Shown here in pieces: positions 1 to 12,599 of a stretch of 64,000 nt of DNA. The stretch's first letter is position 1; the number at the start of each line of letters is the position of its first letter. The position numbers were made by a program, and so were the translations under genes. Location of the stretch: the NCBI GenBank assembly GCA_036877525.1, contig JAZGTH010000002.1, positions 1,844,001 through 1,908,000 on the forward strand. Reading direction: 5' to 3'. A model generated the notes under the pieces. It was not told the DNA's origin. It made no database searches and worked only from the letters and a program-made list of their open reading frames with translations. This DNA is from Chromobotia macracanthus. Its lineage: Eukaryota; Chordata; Actinopteri; Cypriniformes; Botiidae.

Positions 1-689
1 GGTGTTTTGATTCCTTGCCACTGTTGCCCTGTTCGCTTGCTTACTGGGAGATTGCTACCATTAAGCTGGCTTAAAGTTTTGTAAATTGTTAATATTGCTT
101 TTAATATAATGATCTAACAACATTTTATGGTATTATTGCAAATCCCTTATACTCTTGTTCTAAAACATTTTATCTTCTTTCTAAGTACCATGTCCATGTA
201 CAGCAAGCTGGAAAGGCATATCTTGCCCAGTATGATAACTGTCATCTAACATGTTATTTACCTAAATGTTGCGTAGTATCAACAGTACATACTGTTTCAG
301 TAGGCTGTCTGGATACATTACCTTAAATGATATGACCCAATTGGCCTTATACATGGTCTGGATACATTACCTTAAATGATATGACCCATGGCTTCGCCAT
401 GGCAACACCGTTTAAGATATCATCAATCAATTTACAATTTAGCATCTTCAATACCTCTTCTTTTTTTCTGAAGTCTGAAGTGACTTGAGTAAATTTGAGA
501 GGATTCTTGTAAGCTCTATTTTAAGTGACACACTTCCTGCCACTTGGTGGCACTATGACTGTGACTCACAATAACCGAATTACAATACAGCAAATCATTG
601 TAAAGATACAGCCTCTTGTCCATTTTTGCGTGATCTTTTTCAAAGAACTTTGTTGTTCAGAGAACTCCTTTTATAGGGGTAAGTGTTTG
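1..689. other. Non-coding; short duplication and repeat fragments
   Basis: No gene is seen. A 33-bp unit beginning GTCTGGATACATTACC occurs at 307-339 and again at 356-388, a direct duplication with a 49-bp period. From about 390 to 600 the sequence resembles a dispersed family also present at 7.9-8.0 kb (shared AAATTTGAGAGGA / TTTTAAGTGACAC followed by a TGGCACTATGAC-like block). The reading frame entering the downstream DIRS element gives no recognisable host protein here. Confidence 0.5.
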
Positions 690-1800
690 GGTAAGCCAAC
701 ATCTTTCAGTCCTCCAGATTCAAAGGCTGTTAGAGCTCATGGTGGCAGCAGCCAATATGATTCCGTTGGGTTTGCTGCACATGGGACTGTTTCAGTTCTG
801 GCTAAAGATAACAGGTTTCATCCCAAAATCCACCTGCTAAGGATGGTAAGGGTTACGCGCCGAGGGCTTCGTACCCTTTCAATGTGGCTCAGACCCCGGT
901 TTCTTATCTTGGGTCCCACTCTAGGAGCTTTATGCGATCGCAGGATTTTTCCAAAGGACGCTTCCCTCACGGGCTGGGGTGCGGTTCTTAATGGCCGTCC
1001 AGTCCGTGGTCAGTGGGAGGACCCTCATCTCTCCTGGCACATAAACTGTCTGGAAATGAGGGCGGTGTTTCTGGCTCTGAAGCACTTCTTCTCACACCTC
1101 AGGGGTCAACACGTCCTTGTCCGTACGGACAACACCGCAGTGGTCTCATACTTGAATCAACAAGAAGGACTGCGTTTGCACCCCTGTTCAGGCTGGCACA
1201 GGAGATCCTTCTTTGGACGGAGACCAGATTTCTCTCCATCAAATTAATGTACATCCCATGGCATGCAAATCTGGGAGCAGATATGCTGTCGAAGCAGGAG
1301 CTGATGCCCTTGGAATGGAGGCTCCATCCACAGGTGGTGGAGTCCATTTGGCAGAGGTATGGTTGAGCGGAATGGAATTTGTTCACCACTGAGGAGTCAA
1401 CACACTGTCCCCTCTGATTCAGCCTTATTCATCCAGCTCCACTTTGGCTGGATGCCATGGTACAGATGTGGCAGATGCTGTGTCTGTACGCGTTTCCCCC
1501 GATTGCTTTGCTCCTAGCCAGGGTTTGCCAGGACCATGTTTGGCTGCTATTACTACTGTAAACATAATGTCTTTCCTGGACGGAGCTCCAGGAAAGTTTC
1601 ATAGCATCTGGTGCAGGCCTTTCCTCGTTGTGGAGTAGTTGTTATTACTTCCCCATGGCGTCAAGCATGACGCAGCATGGAGTTCCCTCGAATGGGAACG
1701 TCTCAGGTTATGTATGTAACCCAGTTCCCTAAGCCAGGGAATGGGACGCTGCTTTGCTTTGTCACAGTTCGGTCTTGCCTGCACGGCCTTTCTTCAGACT
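690..1800 (+). mobile_element. DIRS retrotransposon remnant (RT end, RNase H, 3' terminus)
   Basis: Decayed 3' part of a DIRS-type (tyrosine-recombinase) retrotransposon. Reverse-transcriptase C-terminal sequence is readable from about 730 (GLLHMGLFQFWLK), with a frame change near 830. RNase H follows: GWGAVLNGRPVRGQWEDP, HINCLEMRAVFLALKHF, VRTDNTAVVSYLNQQ, then after another shift a GADMLSKQ/EWRLHP block and an AFPPIALLLA block at about 1490-1520. These motifs are typical of fish DIRS polyproteins. The element ends at about 1640-1800 in a GC-rich terminal segment (CGTCAAGCATGACGCAGCATGGAG, GGAACGTCTCAGGTTATGTATGTAACCC) like known DIRS ends. Stops and frameshifts show that it is dead. No tyrosine recombinase is seen in this copy. 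The assignment rests on remembered motifs. Confidence 0.8.
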
Positions 1801-1879
1801 TAAGATGATGATATGTTTTTCCAGCCTCCTTTTAAAGGCTTTGTGGCGCACATGACCTTAAACTTGCATATATATATAT

Positions 1880-2280
1880 ACCTGAGACGTTTTTACAACT
1901 TACGAGTTAAACATTATGAGAATAAACAAGAGTAAAACTTTGACCTTTTGGTGGCATTAAAAGGTTTGAGTTAGAGACTCAGTTTGTTATGGTTCCATTT
2001 CAGACTGTATCAATGTGCCAGATTTCATTAACTTTCTTATGTACACTTCTATGGATTCTTTGGATTGCTGTAGTGATTCCATTGGGCAACTTGGGTCATA
2101 TTTTGTCCGCATTATTATTATTATAGGGTTTCAGCATTTCACACGTGAACCCCTACTAAACCTAACAAAACAACAGGGTTTCAGCCCTTCATGCCTAAAC
2201 CCCTAATAATAATAAAAATCCTAACAATTACAATAGGGTTTCAACACTTTGCGCTTGAACCTCTAAAAATTAATAATAAT
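1880..2280 (+). repeat. 3' end of mosaic fish repeat family with triplicated tail
   Basis: The block AAAACTTTGACC...GGTTTGAGTTAGAGACTC...CCAGATTTCATTAACTTTC...TTCTATGG is also found at about 9220-9370 and 38330-38490, so it belongs to one interspersed family. It is followed by three tandem, diverged units of the form AGGGTTTCAGC..TTCA..C..AACCCCTAA at about 2127, 2174 and 2233, separated by AATAATAAT-rich spacers. Another such unit is seen at about 8208-8240. No coding capacity is seen. Confidence 0.6.
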
Positions 2281-5200
2281 AATTATCAGAAGATATACAA
2301 TATTCTTAGAAGCTTTTGTTGTAGTATTTACTGACAGAAATTAAAAGCAACAATTGTGTATCCTTCCTCAATGAATTAGAGCGGACTGTATGCTGATGGC
2401 CCAACGGTTGCTAAATGCTAATATTTGTACTTCATGTGATGTGTAATGTGTACATGTCATTTACTGGACAACTTAACCACAACCTAAATTGTTGGTTCTA
2501 ACTGTTAGTTTAAAGTTGGTATAAATGTTAGTCATAACAGCTTTGTGACAACCTACACCAGACAGTGTAGAAGAATCACTTTGGCTGTATTGTTACAATA
2601 TTTTTAGAAGGCTGACTACATAGAGACAATGTTCTGTGTTTGCTATTAAAAACAGATATTCTGAATTTGGATGCTGTAAATGATGAAATGTCCCCATTAA
2701 GAAAAAAATTACCTTCTGAACAGGGCTTTAGAAGATATAGACCCTGGCATGTGAACTACGGGCTTAAAGGCAGAGTAGGTGATTTTTTCAGAAACATTTC
2801 TGTTATGCTGATTGAAAGTCTCTTCACATCCTGATAGAAATCACTAAATAAAGTGGTCTAAATATTTTATATTAAATACTTTATATTAAATATTATACAA
2901 AATATTGTACAAAATATTATACAAAATATATATACATACATATACATACATACAGGAACAGAAACTTTTACCCATGTACAAACTTAAACATTATCACTCC
3001 TGAGTATTGAAGGCATGAAGAAACATCTAAGCTGCAGAAGCGATGGCAAAGGGAGAACACACACTTAAGAGAGCTGGTGTGTAGAGCACCAAGCACTGGT
3101 ACATCTAGCAATTCAGAATATGTAAAGAATAACACAATAGGCTGATTAGGCGGGTGAGAAAATCATGTCAGACTTGAAACCCTTTTCAAACCCTCTGGAT
3201 GTCTCACAACCTGTTGATCTCCACAGTACTGAGGCATTTATGAGCATAATTGGAATGTATCAATTAATCCCCAAAACACTGCCTTGGCAAGAAGCTCGCT
3301 AGGTTTAAAGACTTTAATAACCAAAATACTGTCTAGGCAGGCAGAGCCCTTGGTTTTAAGACTGTCATGACTATAATGCCAATTGGGTAACCAGCTACGA
3401 TTGTTGTGATGAAGCATGAAAACTATTGTTTTGCATGCAGCACAAACATCCACAAGGCAGCTGTGACAGAAATGAGTACAAACACAATAACACGCATGCA
3501 CTGTTTGGTGTTTTACGGCTTCAAGATGCCTTTGTCCTCCTCTGTTGTATATCTTTTCTTGTATCTCTTTTCTTGTTCCCCACCCCCATCTGCACTCTTA
3601 CTTGCCAGAGCCACTCTCATGGAGCAGGCTAACAGGTGCTTGTTTCTCCAGAGGTTACCCCCCTCTACAGATGGCTATTCTTATGCCCTGTAGTAAACGT
3701 CAGTCTGTCTCTCTCTGTCTCTCTTTCTCTCTCACTCGTTCTTCTTTTCCATTCTGTTCTCCCAGCTGCTGCTTCCTGCTAAAGCCAAGTTATCCCTGAT
3801 CCCTTTCAGCCCGCCCTCCCCCTCTTTCATTCCCTCCCCCATCTGATCTCTCTCAGCGCCTCCTCTGCCCCCTCATTTCTCAAATCCTCTGCCGTCCACC
3901 AGCCCTATGCAGCCACCCGGCTACTCTTTCATTCCGTTTAATCTGGTGCTCGCGCTGCTGCTGCTGCTGCTGCTACTGCATGTTTGCTCTGTATTTCTGT
4001 GTCATATCATTTGTGTCAGTTCAGGTCTTATCTGGAGAGAGCAAGACATCAGACACTTTTCTATGCCAACCATTGACATAAAGAAAAGATTACCGCCTTA
4101 TCGGACAGAATTGTATGTGTTTGTATAATTGGGGAAAGAACTGTGTTGTGGACTCATTTTCATCAAGGCAAGTGAATTTATTTTTCACAATTTATGGATT
4201 TTGTTTTTAAAAATGTAGATTAGACTCAAACACAACGTTTTATGTGAATGGCTGTTGCCATACAGCTTAGATAACGTTAAATGCTGTGCTGGGTTTATCA
4301 AGACCCATCTCCTATCCAAGGATCAGCTTAGTAAATTAATGGTGTGCTAATGGCTGTGCTAGTTTACTCTTTATGCTGTGTTGACGCGTTGAAATGGCCG
4401 TTGGTTTATCTTATACCTGTGCTACCAGCAGTAGCTGCGGTAACGCAAAGGCTGTTTTGAATATACAAAGGAGAAGGTGATGCTGTTGTGAGTACAATGT
4501 TGTATGCTTCAGCTTGTTTGGTTGTGTTATGATGTTATGTCATGATGAATTGTGCTTGCGGCGGTGCTATGGAGGAGGCAGATAAGACTGTGTTGATTCA
4601 TAAGCGCATGTGATTTCGCTTTTTAAAAGCCATTTTAATGACCAAACGTATGTTTGTAAATGGTAGGTTGTTTTGATGCACTGTGATAGTGAATTTTGGT
4701 TTAATGAATGTGTTTATTTATACCCGTGCTCAATAAAGTTAACTGAGCTAGCACCCAGTCAATTTAATCGTTGATCTGTAAAGATAGCAGGTTACAGTCG
4801 TGATGATGGATTGATTAAAATCGATGTGGTTGGAGGTTATTACATTTCTAAATGACCTAAAACAATCAAAAAGGCCTGCTACTTTGGTTTGACACCTGAA
4901 CTAAATCAAATCAGAATCTGATTAGGCCATTTTGATACGCCAAAGTAGAGCTGATGAATAGTATGTTGTTTTCGATATTAAACAGAATTGGATTGGTAAA
5001 GGCTGTGTTTATTTAGACCTGTGTTGCATGGATTTAACAGTGCTAGCAGCCAGTAGTGCAGTGTTTATCTGTAAACACTGCAGCCTCCATTTGTAATATT
5101 TGTTAATATCTATGTATGTATGATAATCTGTAATTGAATGTTTATAAATTTCCATATAACATATTCAATGTATCCCAAATACATCTGTGTCAAATTGTTT

Positions 5201-5919
5201 AACATTAAAAAAGCCCTCACACTTGCCCTGAACCAGAGGAATGACTGTTTATTGCATTTGAATAAATCTTTGTGATTATTAAGCATTAATGTGAATATCT
5301 GTACAGTTAGAACTGTACAGTTTTAATAAGGAGGTTTTATGTACATTTGAAGAAATCCAATAAGGGTACATGATGTATCTCTTAAGGAGATGTTTTCTGT
5401 CATTGTGTATGTGATAGGTAACGGATGCATCCGTTTACTGTTGGTATCAATTGTTATAAGCATCTCAGACATGTAAGACAAAATGAGTGAAAGATGATAT
5501 TGCAGATAAAGATGATGTTCAAATTCAATATTTTGACACTGTGTGATTTAAACAGATGAGGAGCAACTAGAGTTGAATATCAGTTACGCCCAGCTCATAA
5601 AGGACAGATGGCTGTGTTCTCCACTTTCAGTCTGTCTCACACACGCACATCCACTATAAACACACATGCACGCGCGCGCACACACAGCTTATCTAATTCA
5701 TCTGTGCAGTATGTATGCCCCAGTGCTACACAGAGACTCTTTTCACAGATGAAATAGGCAGCTGCAGTGTTAGGAAGCGGCACACAGAGAGATCCACCAA
5801 TCTTATGGCAAGGAAGGAAAACAGCAGACAAACGGTAGAGGTCAAGACCAGATGCTCTCCAAACAAAAGAATCTTTCTCAGGAAACACCACAGGGAAGCA
5901 TGGCACTTGCCATAGCGTC

Positions 5920-5920
<1 letters not shown>
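2281..5920. other. Non-coding stretch; pyrimidine-rich tract and CTG run
   Basis: No supported gene. At about 2850-2960 there is an AT-rich TATTATACAAAATAT simple repeat. At about 3535-3905 the + strand is strongly C/T-rich (TCTCTCTGTCTCTC). It is followed by a GCT/CTG run at about 3952-3975. The short open frame over this run (3907-4128) contains a leucine stretch that simply reflects the CTG repeat. I cannot tie it to any protein. Confidence 0.5.

Positions 5921-6003
<83 letters not shown>
5921..6003 (+). repeat. (TG)n microsatellite, about 41 units
   Basis: An uninterrupted TG dinucleotide run of about 83 bases. A shorter CA/CG-rich stretch (CACACATGCACGCGCGCGCACACACA) lies about 250 bases upstream at 5660-5688, so the two could pair or adopt Z-DNA. 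Open frames through the run are artefacts of the dinucleotide repeat. Confidence 0.97.
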
Positions 6004-6004
<1 letters not shown>

Positions 6005-7177
6005 GCTGCATTGCAGGGGTCTATGGCACTAGTCTGTGTTAATGACTCACATTCACCCCTGTTTCAACCATCTCCAGGCATTCTGGGTTTTGTTTTTGTG
6101 CATTTGTGTTGTTGTGAGTTAATACAAATGACTGAGGCATGCCAAGTTCATAATTTAAAAAAATGTGTTAGGCCAGAAACATAGTTTATGCACGATCAGG
6201 AATGCAGACATGAATACATAGTCCTGTTGTATATAGTGTATTGTTCTATGTAGTGTCTTAGCATTACTGTGGCAACAAACTTTAGTGTCTTTAGAGAGCG
6301 CTCTGAAGGGAGGATGGAATCTTATACTTTCAAAGCTAGCTTGCTATTGCTAGCCTCTCCAAAATCATACCAGCTCACCTGATGATTGGCTGTTTGCCAC
6401 CAATATCAGCCTTTCAGGTGCTTTCAGGTGCAAACATATTGAAACTGGTGGCTTGTTAACTTAAAATCTACTCTGACATTCAAGTTTGTTGAGCTAACTT
6501 TGTACAACAGGCCTAAATTTACCTTCAGATATTATTAATTAAACCAGACGTGGTGTTATTCAGGTAATGAGCTATAAACATGACTAATTTTAACTAGCTA
6601 AGATTCTCATCAAACTCCTCCCAGTGTGGTGCCACACAAATAAATATATCAGTGCAAAACCGACTTGTAAAGCTACCTCATATAGCTCGTCACTTTTGTT
6701 GTTTGTTGCTTGGACTTTGCTTTTTTGCGAAATTGTTGGTAATGTTAATTGAAATACTTGAAGTCATGACAACCCATTCATGACACATTTTGTAATGCAG
6801 CAATGCATAAAAATAGCTTATGCAACTAAAAATATCTGCTTTCAGGTATTTATGTAAAATAGTTTGTTTTGGGGCTCATATGATGAAGAACAACATTATT
6901 ATTATTTTTTTCTTTTTGGAAAGTTTAACTATGCAGATACATTCACAATGCAAAGCATCCTCTGCAGTCCACCCAGATCTACTTGCCTTGCTGATATTTC
7001 AGCCAGAGGCCACGGACGCTGAAATATATTTGTTGTGTTGCTTAACACAACATGCATGAAAGATTTACTAGTATGAGGGTGGTTAAGTTCTAGTGAAATA
7101 AGTCAACTTGTACTGTGGGTCACTGTTCTGCAATTTTAGAAAACATGGACAGAATCATGGCATGCAGTGACAAATTG
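6004..7177. other. Non-coding, nothing recognised
   Basis: AT-rich sequence. Open frames are short and lack recognisable domains. A small TTTCAGGTGC duplication is visible at about 6412-6431. No RNA gene or transposon end was recognised. Confidence 0.4.
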
Positions 7178-7535
7178 AAATATACACTACTAAATATACA
7201 CAAAAATTCAGGATAGCAGGATCACTTGCTTGAAATGTTTCTTATGATCTTAAGTCTTTTCATCTGAAACTGTTTACTTAAATGTATAAAATTATCATTG
7301 TGGATGAAAATATAATTGTGGCAACGTAATTGTTTAATAACAGAAATGAAGAATTTTATTTAAATTGTTTTGAAATCAATGATTTAGACCAAATAATGAA
7401 GAAAAATCAGCCAATAAGAGCCCAGCATGGATGGAAACTCCATTACTGTTTAAAAACCATCGCAAACTATATGGTACTGTTTAAAAATCATCAAAACTAG
7501 ATGGTAAAATGCCAAGAGAACATTTCTGCAAATTT
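7178..7535 (+). repeat. CACTACCG-type interspersed DNA repeat
   Basis: Contains TACACTACTAAATATACACAAAAATTCAGG, GATCACTTGCTTGAAATGTTTC and ATGATCTTAAGTCTTTTCATCTGAA. It then has a segment with AAATAATGAAGAAAAATCAGCCAATAAGAG and TGGAAACTCC. This matches a teleost repeat beginning CACTACCGTTCAAAAGTTTGGGGTCAC. A second, shorter copy is at 36311-36500. It is probably non-autonomous; no coding frame is seen. Confidence 0.6.
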
Positions 7536-7539
7536 TAAA

Positions 7540-9397
7540 CATTTGACCAGTAGCATGGCTGCAAGCAGCGATGACGGGCTCAAGCATTATGGCGCCATCG
7601 GCACCTGGTGATTCTCAAAAACGATGCGTAGTTGTCATGCATTAAATCCTAAAAATATCTGAGGACTGTTTTGAAGTCTGTTCTAAGTAGTTGTGATGTG
7701 ACATACTTCCTGCTGCCAGCTGATGGCACTATGATTCACAAAAGCCACATCATTGTGATCAACTGTCAACACCAAACATATTTTCCAAGTTTATGTAAAT
7801 CACTCGATGCATGCAGAAGATATGAGACTATTCCTGTTTGTCTTTTTGTTATAAATTCTTTGCCGTGCTATTGCAACACTGCGAGATCAACATCCCATTT
7901 ATAATTTGGTATTTTCAATTTCTCTATTATTCAGACCAATTTTGATTAAGGTAAATTTAAGAGGAATCTTTTAAATTCTGTTTTAAGTGACACTTTCATC
8001 TGCCAGTGGCCCTATGACTTACAATATCCATGTCTATGTGACATACAGCTCAAGATTGATCAAAATTATCCTAAGGAAAACAACATAAATATAGCTACAA
8101 GCAGCTATGACTGGTCAGAGCACTAAGACACCAGTGCCACCTGGTGCATGTTAAAGGATTCATGGCCCTTAAAAAATACCTTGGAAAAAAATAATCCTCA
8201 GGAAAACAATAGGGCCCTTCGCGCTTTCAGTGCGTGAAATCAAGTTTGTATGCTTACGTCACATTTGTTGATATGGGATAGGAGAACGATCAACAAGTAA
8301 CTTTTTCCATAACTTTTAGTCATGAGTGTCTGTAGATGCTACTTGAAGGTTCATGAAAATCAAACAAAAGCTGTAGGAGTGGTTTGAAAAATGTGTTCAA
8401 TATAATTCAAAAATTTCAGAAAGGAAGTAGTATTAATTGGGATAAACTTGGTGTCAGTACTCAGCATGAGTCTAAAGAAGAAAGTTGCATGCATGTTATT
8501 TCATTCACATAAGCATTTTTATAAACTTATTTAAATATAAACTTATTTATATTTAAATTATAACAGTCAAAAGATATAATTAATAGGTAGTGCTGGCTCC
8601 AAACTTTGTAGATCACCTCAGACTATGGTGATGATGAACCATTCTAAGTTTCATAACAATACTCAATTGCATTTGTTAAATACGGCATTTTATGACAATT
8701 CAAAATGGCAGACCATGGAACATTGTATCTTTTGATCCGTTTATTTTTACATTTATGTATTTGACAGACGCTTTTATACAAAGTATGCTTTTTTTAATCA
8801 ATACCTGTGTTTCCTGGGAATTTGAACCCACAACCTTGCTCTGCTAATGCAGGTAGGTCATATCTGTGATATGTACCAAGTCTTGTGCAGATACACCAAG
8901 GCATTACCTAGTTACAGTCTTGTATCCATTTTTACATGCTTGCATAAAAATGTGTAGATTTTCCCATGGTATATAGGAACAGTAAAGGGTATCGCCATTA
9001 ATTCCATAACTTTTTGTCAGAGGTGTCCCTAGATGCTATATACCAATTTTTGTCCAAATTGGACAAATGCTGTTGGAGTTTGAAAAAACAGGTTTTTCAG
9101 AAAATTCAAAAGGGCAGAAAAATGTTTATGACTAAAAATGACCTCATAGGGTGCATTGACATTGGCATGAGCCAAGAAATCAGAGGGATAACATTTCATT
9201 TCTGGGACTTACGAAAAGTTATGAGCATAAACATGAGTGAAACTTTGAACTACGCTACAGTGTTTTAGGTAGAGACTAAATTTGCGTTGGTAAAATTTTG
9301 GACTGCACTCTACATATGTGCCAAATTTCATAATTATCCTATGTACCGTTCTATGGGCTGCCATAGATGCAAGGGCCATGGGGCAGCATCATGCTTA
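7540..9397 (+). repeat. Cluster of mosaic repeat-family copies
   Basis: Several pieces of one interspersed family are present. 'TAGC..GCAAGCAGC.ATGAC..G' heads lie at about 7553 and 8090. ACACTTTC..CTGCCAGTGG..CTATGAC blocks are at about 7700 and 7990. ACTATGGTGATGATGAACC with AAAATGGCAGACCATGGAA is at about 8625-8720. The distal block ending CCATAGATGCAAGGGC is at about 9230-9375. The same order appears in one long copy at 37540-38530. An L2-like GACAGACGCTTTTATACAAAG piece sits at about 8762-8785. No protein is encoded. Confidence 0.6.
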
Positions 9398-9510
9398 AGG
9401 TGAGCAAGGCAGCTTTCCCCCAGTTGCTCCCTGGCCGCTGCAGTAATAGCTGCCCATTGCTCCGGGGGTGTGTTCACGGCTTGCAGTGCTTGATCACTAC
9501 TCACTGGATG
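9398..9510 (+). repeat. HE1-like SINE fragment
   Basis: GTGAGCAAGGCAGCTTTCCCCCAGTTGCTCCCTGG, then GCTGCCCATTGCTCCGGGGGTGTGTTCACGGCTTGC. This is the body region of a common fish tRNA-derived SINE. The more complete relative at 31853-32015 shares GAGCAAGGCACC...CCCCCAATTGCTC...GCTGCCCACTGCT...GTGTTCATGACTTGC. The tRNA-like head is missing here. Confidence 0.75.
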
Positions 9511-12299
9511 GGTTAAATGCAGAGGGCACATTTCAAGCCTGGGTTGTTGTACTTGACAAATATGTCACTTTAACTAACGGATACTAATGGACATAATAGA
9601 AATAGATTCACAAGTATAGCCACACGCAGCAGTTATCAGGGTCCAAGGTTTAAAAAAAATGGGGAACAGGCCAGTGATGAGATGGTGACCTTTCTAGCAT
9701 AATGCTGTAGCTTTACTGTCATTATAAATTTTTCTGAAGTGAATGCAAATTAACTTCATTATAAAACTCAGAAGACATTGTCAGTGTATCATGGTTACGT
9801 AAATTTAATCTCTAAGAATTGAAGCACTGATGGCAGTTTTGGATTTAAAATGTATTTTATCCTGTTACTGTCTAGTTTACCTTCTAGTGGACAAAATAAG
9901 TTAACTACAGCCTTTATCTGAGAGTTGAAATGATTGATAGCATATGTCCGGATGTCCACCAAAGAAGATGTATACCACTTTTCAACTATATGAAACATTT
10001 ATGACATTATTAAGGATTTTCTGTTGTAGTGGCCCTATGGCAAAAATGGGACAATGTAATGTGCATCCACAGAATATCCCCACATCTCCCAAGTTTTGTT
10101 AAGCTAGGACTTTGGTTTCAAAAGATATTGGCCAATTAGTGAAACCCCCAGAATTAATTTGTTTGCTCCTCCAAACTTTGGGCTTGGCTCAAACTGGTAC
10201 ACCAATATCAATGACATAATAGAGAGCTGCATTTTTGTAGGCCAAAACCCACAAATTAGTTAGCATTTTACCACAATGTGAATGATTTGTGGTGATGTCC
10301 AAGTCGAGCAGCCATGGTGCAATTCGTTTATAGCATAAGATAAGCTTTTTACTTCTGGCGGTTGTTTAATTCATGAAAGGTGTGTTCATTTGTAAACATT
10401 ATTTTAATGGACCAAATGTGTAAGTATAAACTGATCTCAGAGCTTATTTTATGTGATAATACAAAAGCCTACGGAAAAATCTCATTGACTTTATGTTGAG
10501 GCAACCCATGTGAAGATAACATCTGGGTAAGTCTACAAAAATACATCATCCCAGCAGCCCTCTATTGCTATATATAAAACTATTTACATCTGCATGTGGA
10601 GTCTCAGGAGCTGAAACCCAGTTATGGTTATGGGCTTTGCATTTCCAACATGCTCAACACAATTTACAAATCACAGTAGGTTAGGTCATCTGACCAGTCA
10701 GAGTACACTGGGCATTTGGGGAGGGGAGCTTTAAAGAGACATAGCTTTAACTGAGTGTTTTAGGCGGTGTGTGAAAAGAGGTGATGGAAAAAGATACATT
10801 ATGAAAAAAAGAATGTTTTTTAAGAGCACCTATCATGCTAATAAAAAAGTTCATAATTTTATTATTGGTGTCTGTCAGAATACATTTGTGATATGAAGTT
10901 TATAATTATGCCATATTACAGGTGTATTAAATTGTTTCTCATTGATATTTTAGATATGTTCTCTGAGTGATGATTTGGCATATAAATATACCTGAAATGA
11001 CTGCACCACTGCTGTTTTCAACTTATGTTTATGGTGATATTGCCAAATTTATAAATCAGGATTTCAGCAGAGCAGCAGCTTTACTGCTAGTTAACATGTC
11101 GTCTAAATCGGTCACCTTCAGTAACTACTTAATACTCATTTCTTTGTCTGATATATATCTGAAATATATAATATTCCCGCATTAATTGCTAAAACTTGGA
11201 GAGCTTTTGCTACTGTCAAAGCTTGCCCTGTAGTGGCTGCAGAAGCTGTTTGCCCTTTTCTGATACAAATGTTCTTGCAAATCAGCTTATCAAGGGATAC
11301 TGTTACCCTATCTATAGACGACTGAAATCATAAACGAGGGGACACAGGACAGTTTTTATTTATACATTATACAGTTTCATATAATGAAATATTTACTTTC
11401 AGTGCACAACCCTCAATGGAGTTTTGAGTTTTGGTCCTTCATAGGAAAAAGTTTGGGCACCTCTGGTTTAGATCCTGATACTCTCTCTTGATTCTTGCTT
11501 TTCGTTTTTTATTTTATTCATGTTTTTAATTGGACTGCTGTACATTTGTATACATGCTCTAACACAATCTAACAATCTGTACTTTCCAAATTTGTCATTG
11601 TATTGTAAGTTTGATGGTTTACCTGATATATACAGAGAACAGTTATATACAGAGAAAACAATGAAAACTTCCTGTAATATTGGCAAAATATAACTGTTAG
11701 CTCATCTTTTAAACAGGAAGAGAAACACTCACAAAATTTAGACTCGCAATCACAATGTCATTAGATATGTAAAATAGGTTCATCAGACTGTATCTCAGAT
11801 AACAGAAGATTTTTGCTTGAAGTTGCAGGGTAAAAAATGTCTGAAGCTTTAACATTGACATGCTGTGCTAAGCACGTGATTGCACAACACAATGTCATGG
11901 TAATTCATAACAATTTTACCTTTTAGCGATTTGATGGCTAATATGTATGAATTTGTATCTTATTTGTACATTTTTGTACTATCTGCTTTAGCTTCAGTAA
12001 TGGTTAGGTTTGGGGGTGGGGTGAACCTTCATGCGTGCTTTTTCTCTCAAAACCATATTTTATGGAAAAAAACACATTGTACAAGCGAATAGGTTTCTCA
12101 TGAATATCAGGCTGAATCACACTGATATCTGGGAGATGCAGTTCATGTTGTCTCGTGTGAAAGAACAGCTGTTAGCATAATGACAAACAGGCTTCCAAAA
12201 TGCTATAGGAAAAAACCAAGGAGCTTGTGAAAATTTTCAAAGCACACAAAGCACCACTCTGAAGGTGGTGGATATGCTTGATTAATAGAGTTTAACATC
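9511..12299. other. Non-coding; repeat debris
   Basis: No gene recognised. At about 9600-9640 and 10010-10310 there are further diverged pieces of the mosaic family (CCACACGCAGCAGTTATCAGGG; GTAGTGGCCCTATGG). The rest (10.3-12.3 kb) is AT-rich unique-looking sequence with only short, domain-free open frames. Confidence 0.4.
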
Positions 12300-12490
12300 A
12301 TTTGGTTATACTTTTTTTACAGTGCACTTACATGCCCTTACAGTGTACTTACTCAAAACAATATTGGTAATTTGTACTTAACATCAGTTGGGGCTAGGTT
12401 TAATGTTAGGTTTAGGATTGGAATTAGTGATTACAAAGTTACACACTAGGTGTGTAGTACGTACATGTGAAACAGGACTGTAAAACAGTA
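12300..12490. repeat. Possible MITE with short inverted ends
   Basis: TTTTTTACAGTGCACTTACATG at the left and GTACGTACATGTGAAACAGGACTGTAAAA at the right are imperfect inverted ends. The interior has GGTTTAATGTTAGGTTTAGG. The size (about 190 bp) and layout suit a miniature inverted-repeat element. The superfamily cannot be assigned from sequence alone. Confidence 0.4.
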
Positions 12491-12599
12491 TTTTTTTTAA
12501 TTGCCTAAATATTTGTTAGTACAACAATAATTACATCATGACAATACTTGAAAAAAATTTAACTGAATATTATTTATGATTAATAAAATATTGCTTGCG

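Noticed and set aside
525..1366. Host gene candidate with RNase H-like sequence
   Set aside because: Matches DIRS retrotransposon RNase H; frames are broken.
3907..4128. 73-codon frame with Leu-rich signal-like start
   Set aside because: The Leu stretch is a CTG repeat; no homology or gene context is seen.
5637..6184. Frames with (TH)n or (CV)n peptides
   Set aside because: Translation of the TG/CA microsatellite.
9334..9531. 65-codon minus-strand frame
   Set aside because: Antisense reading of an HE1-type SINE.
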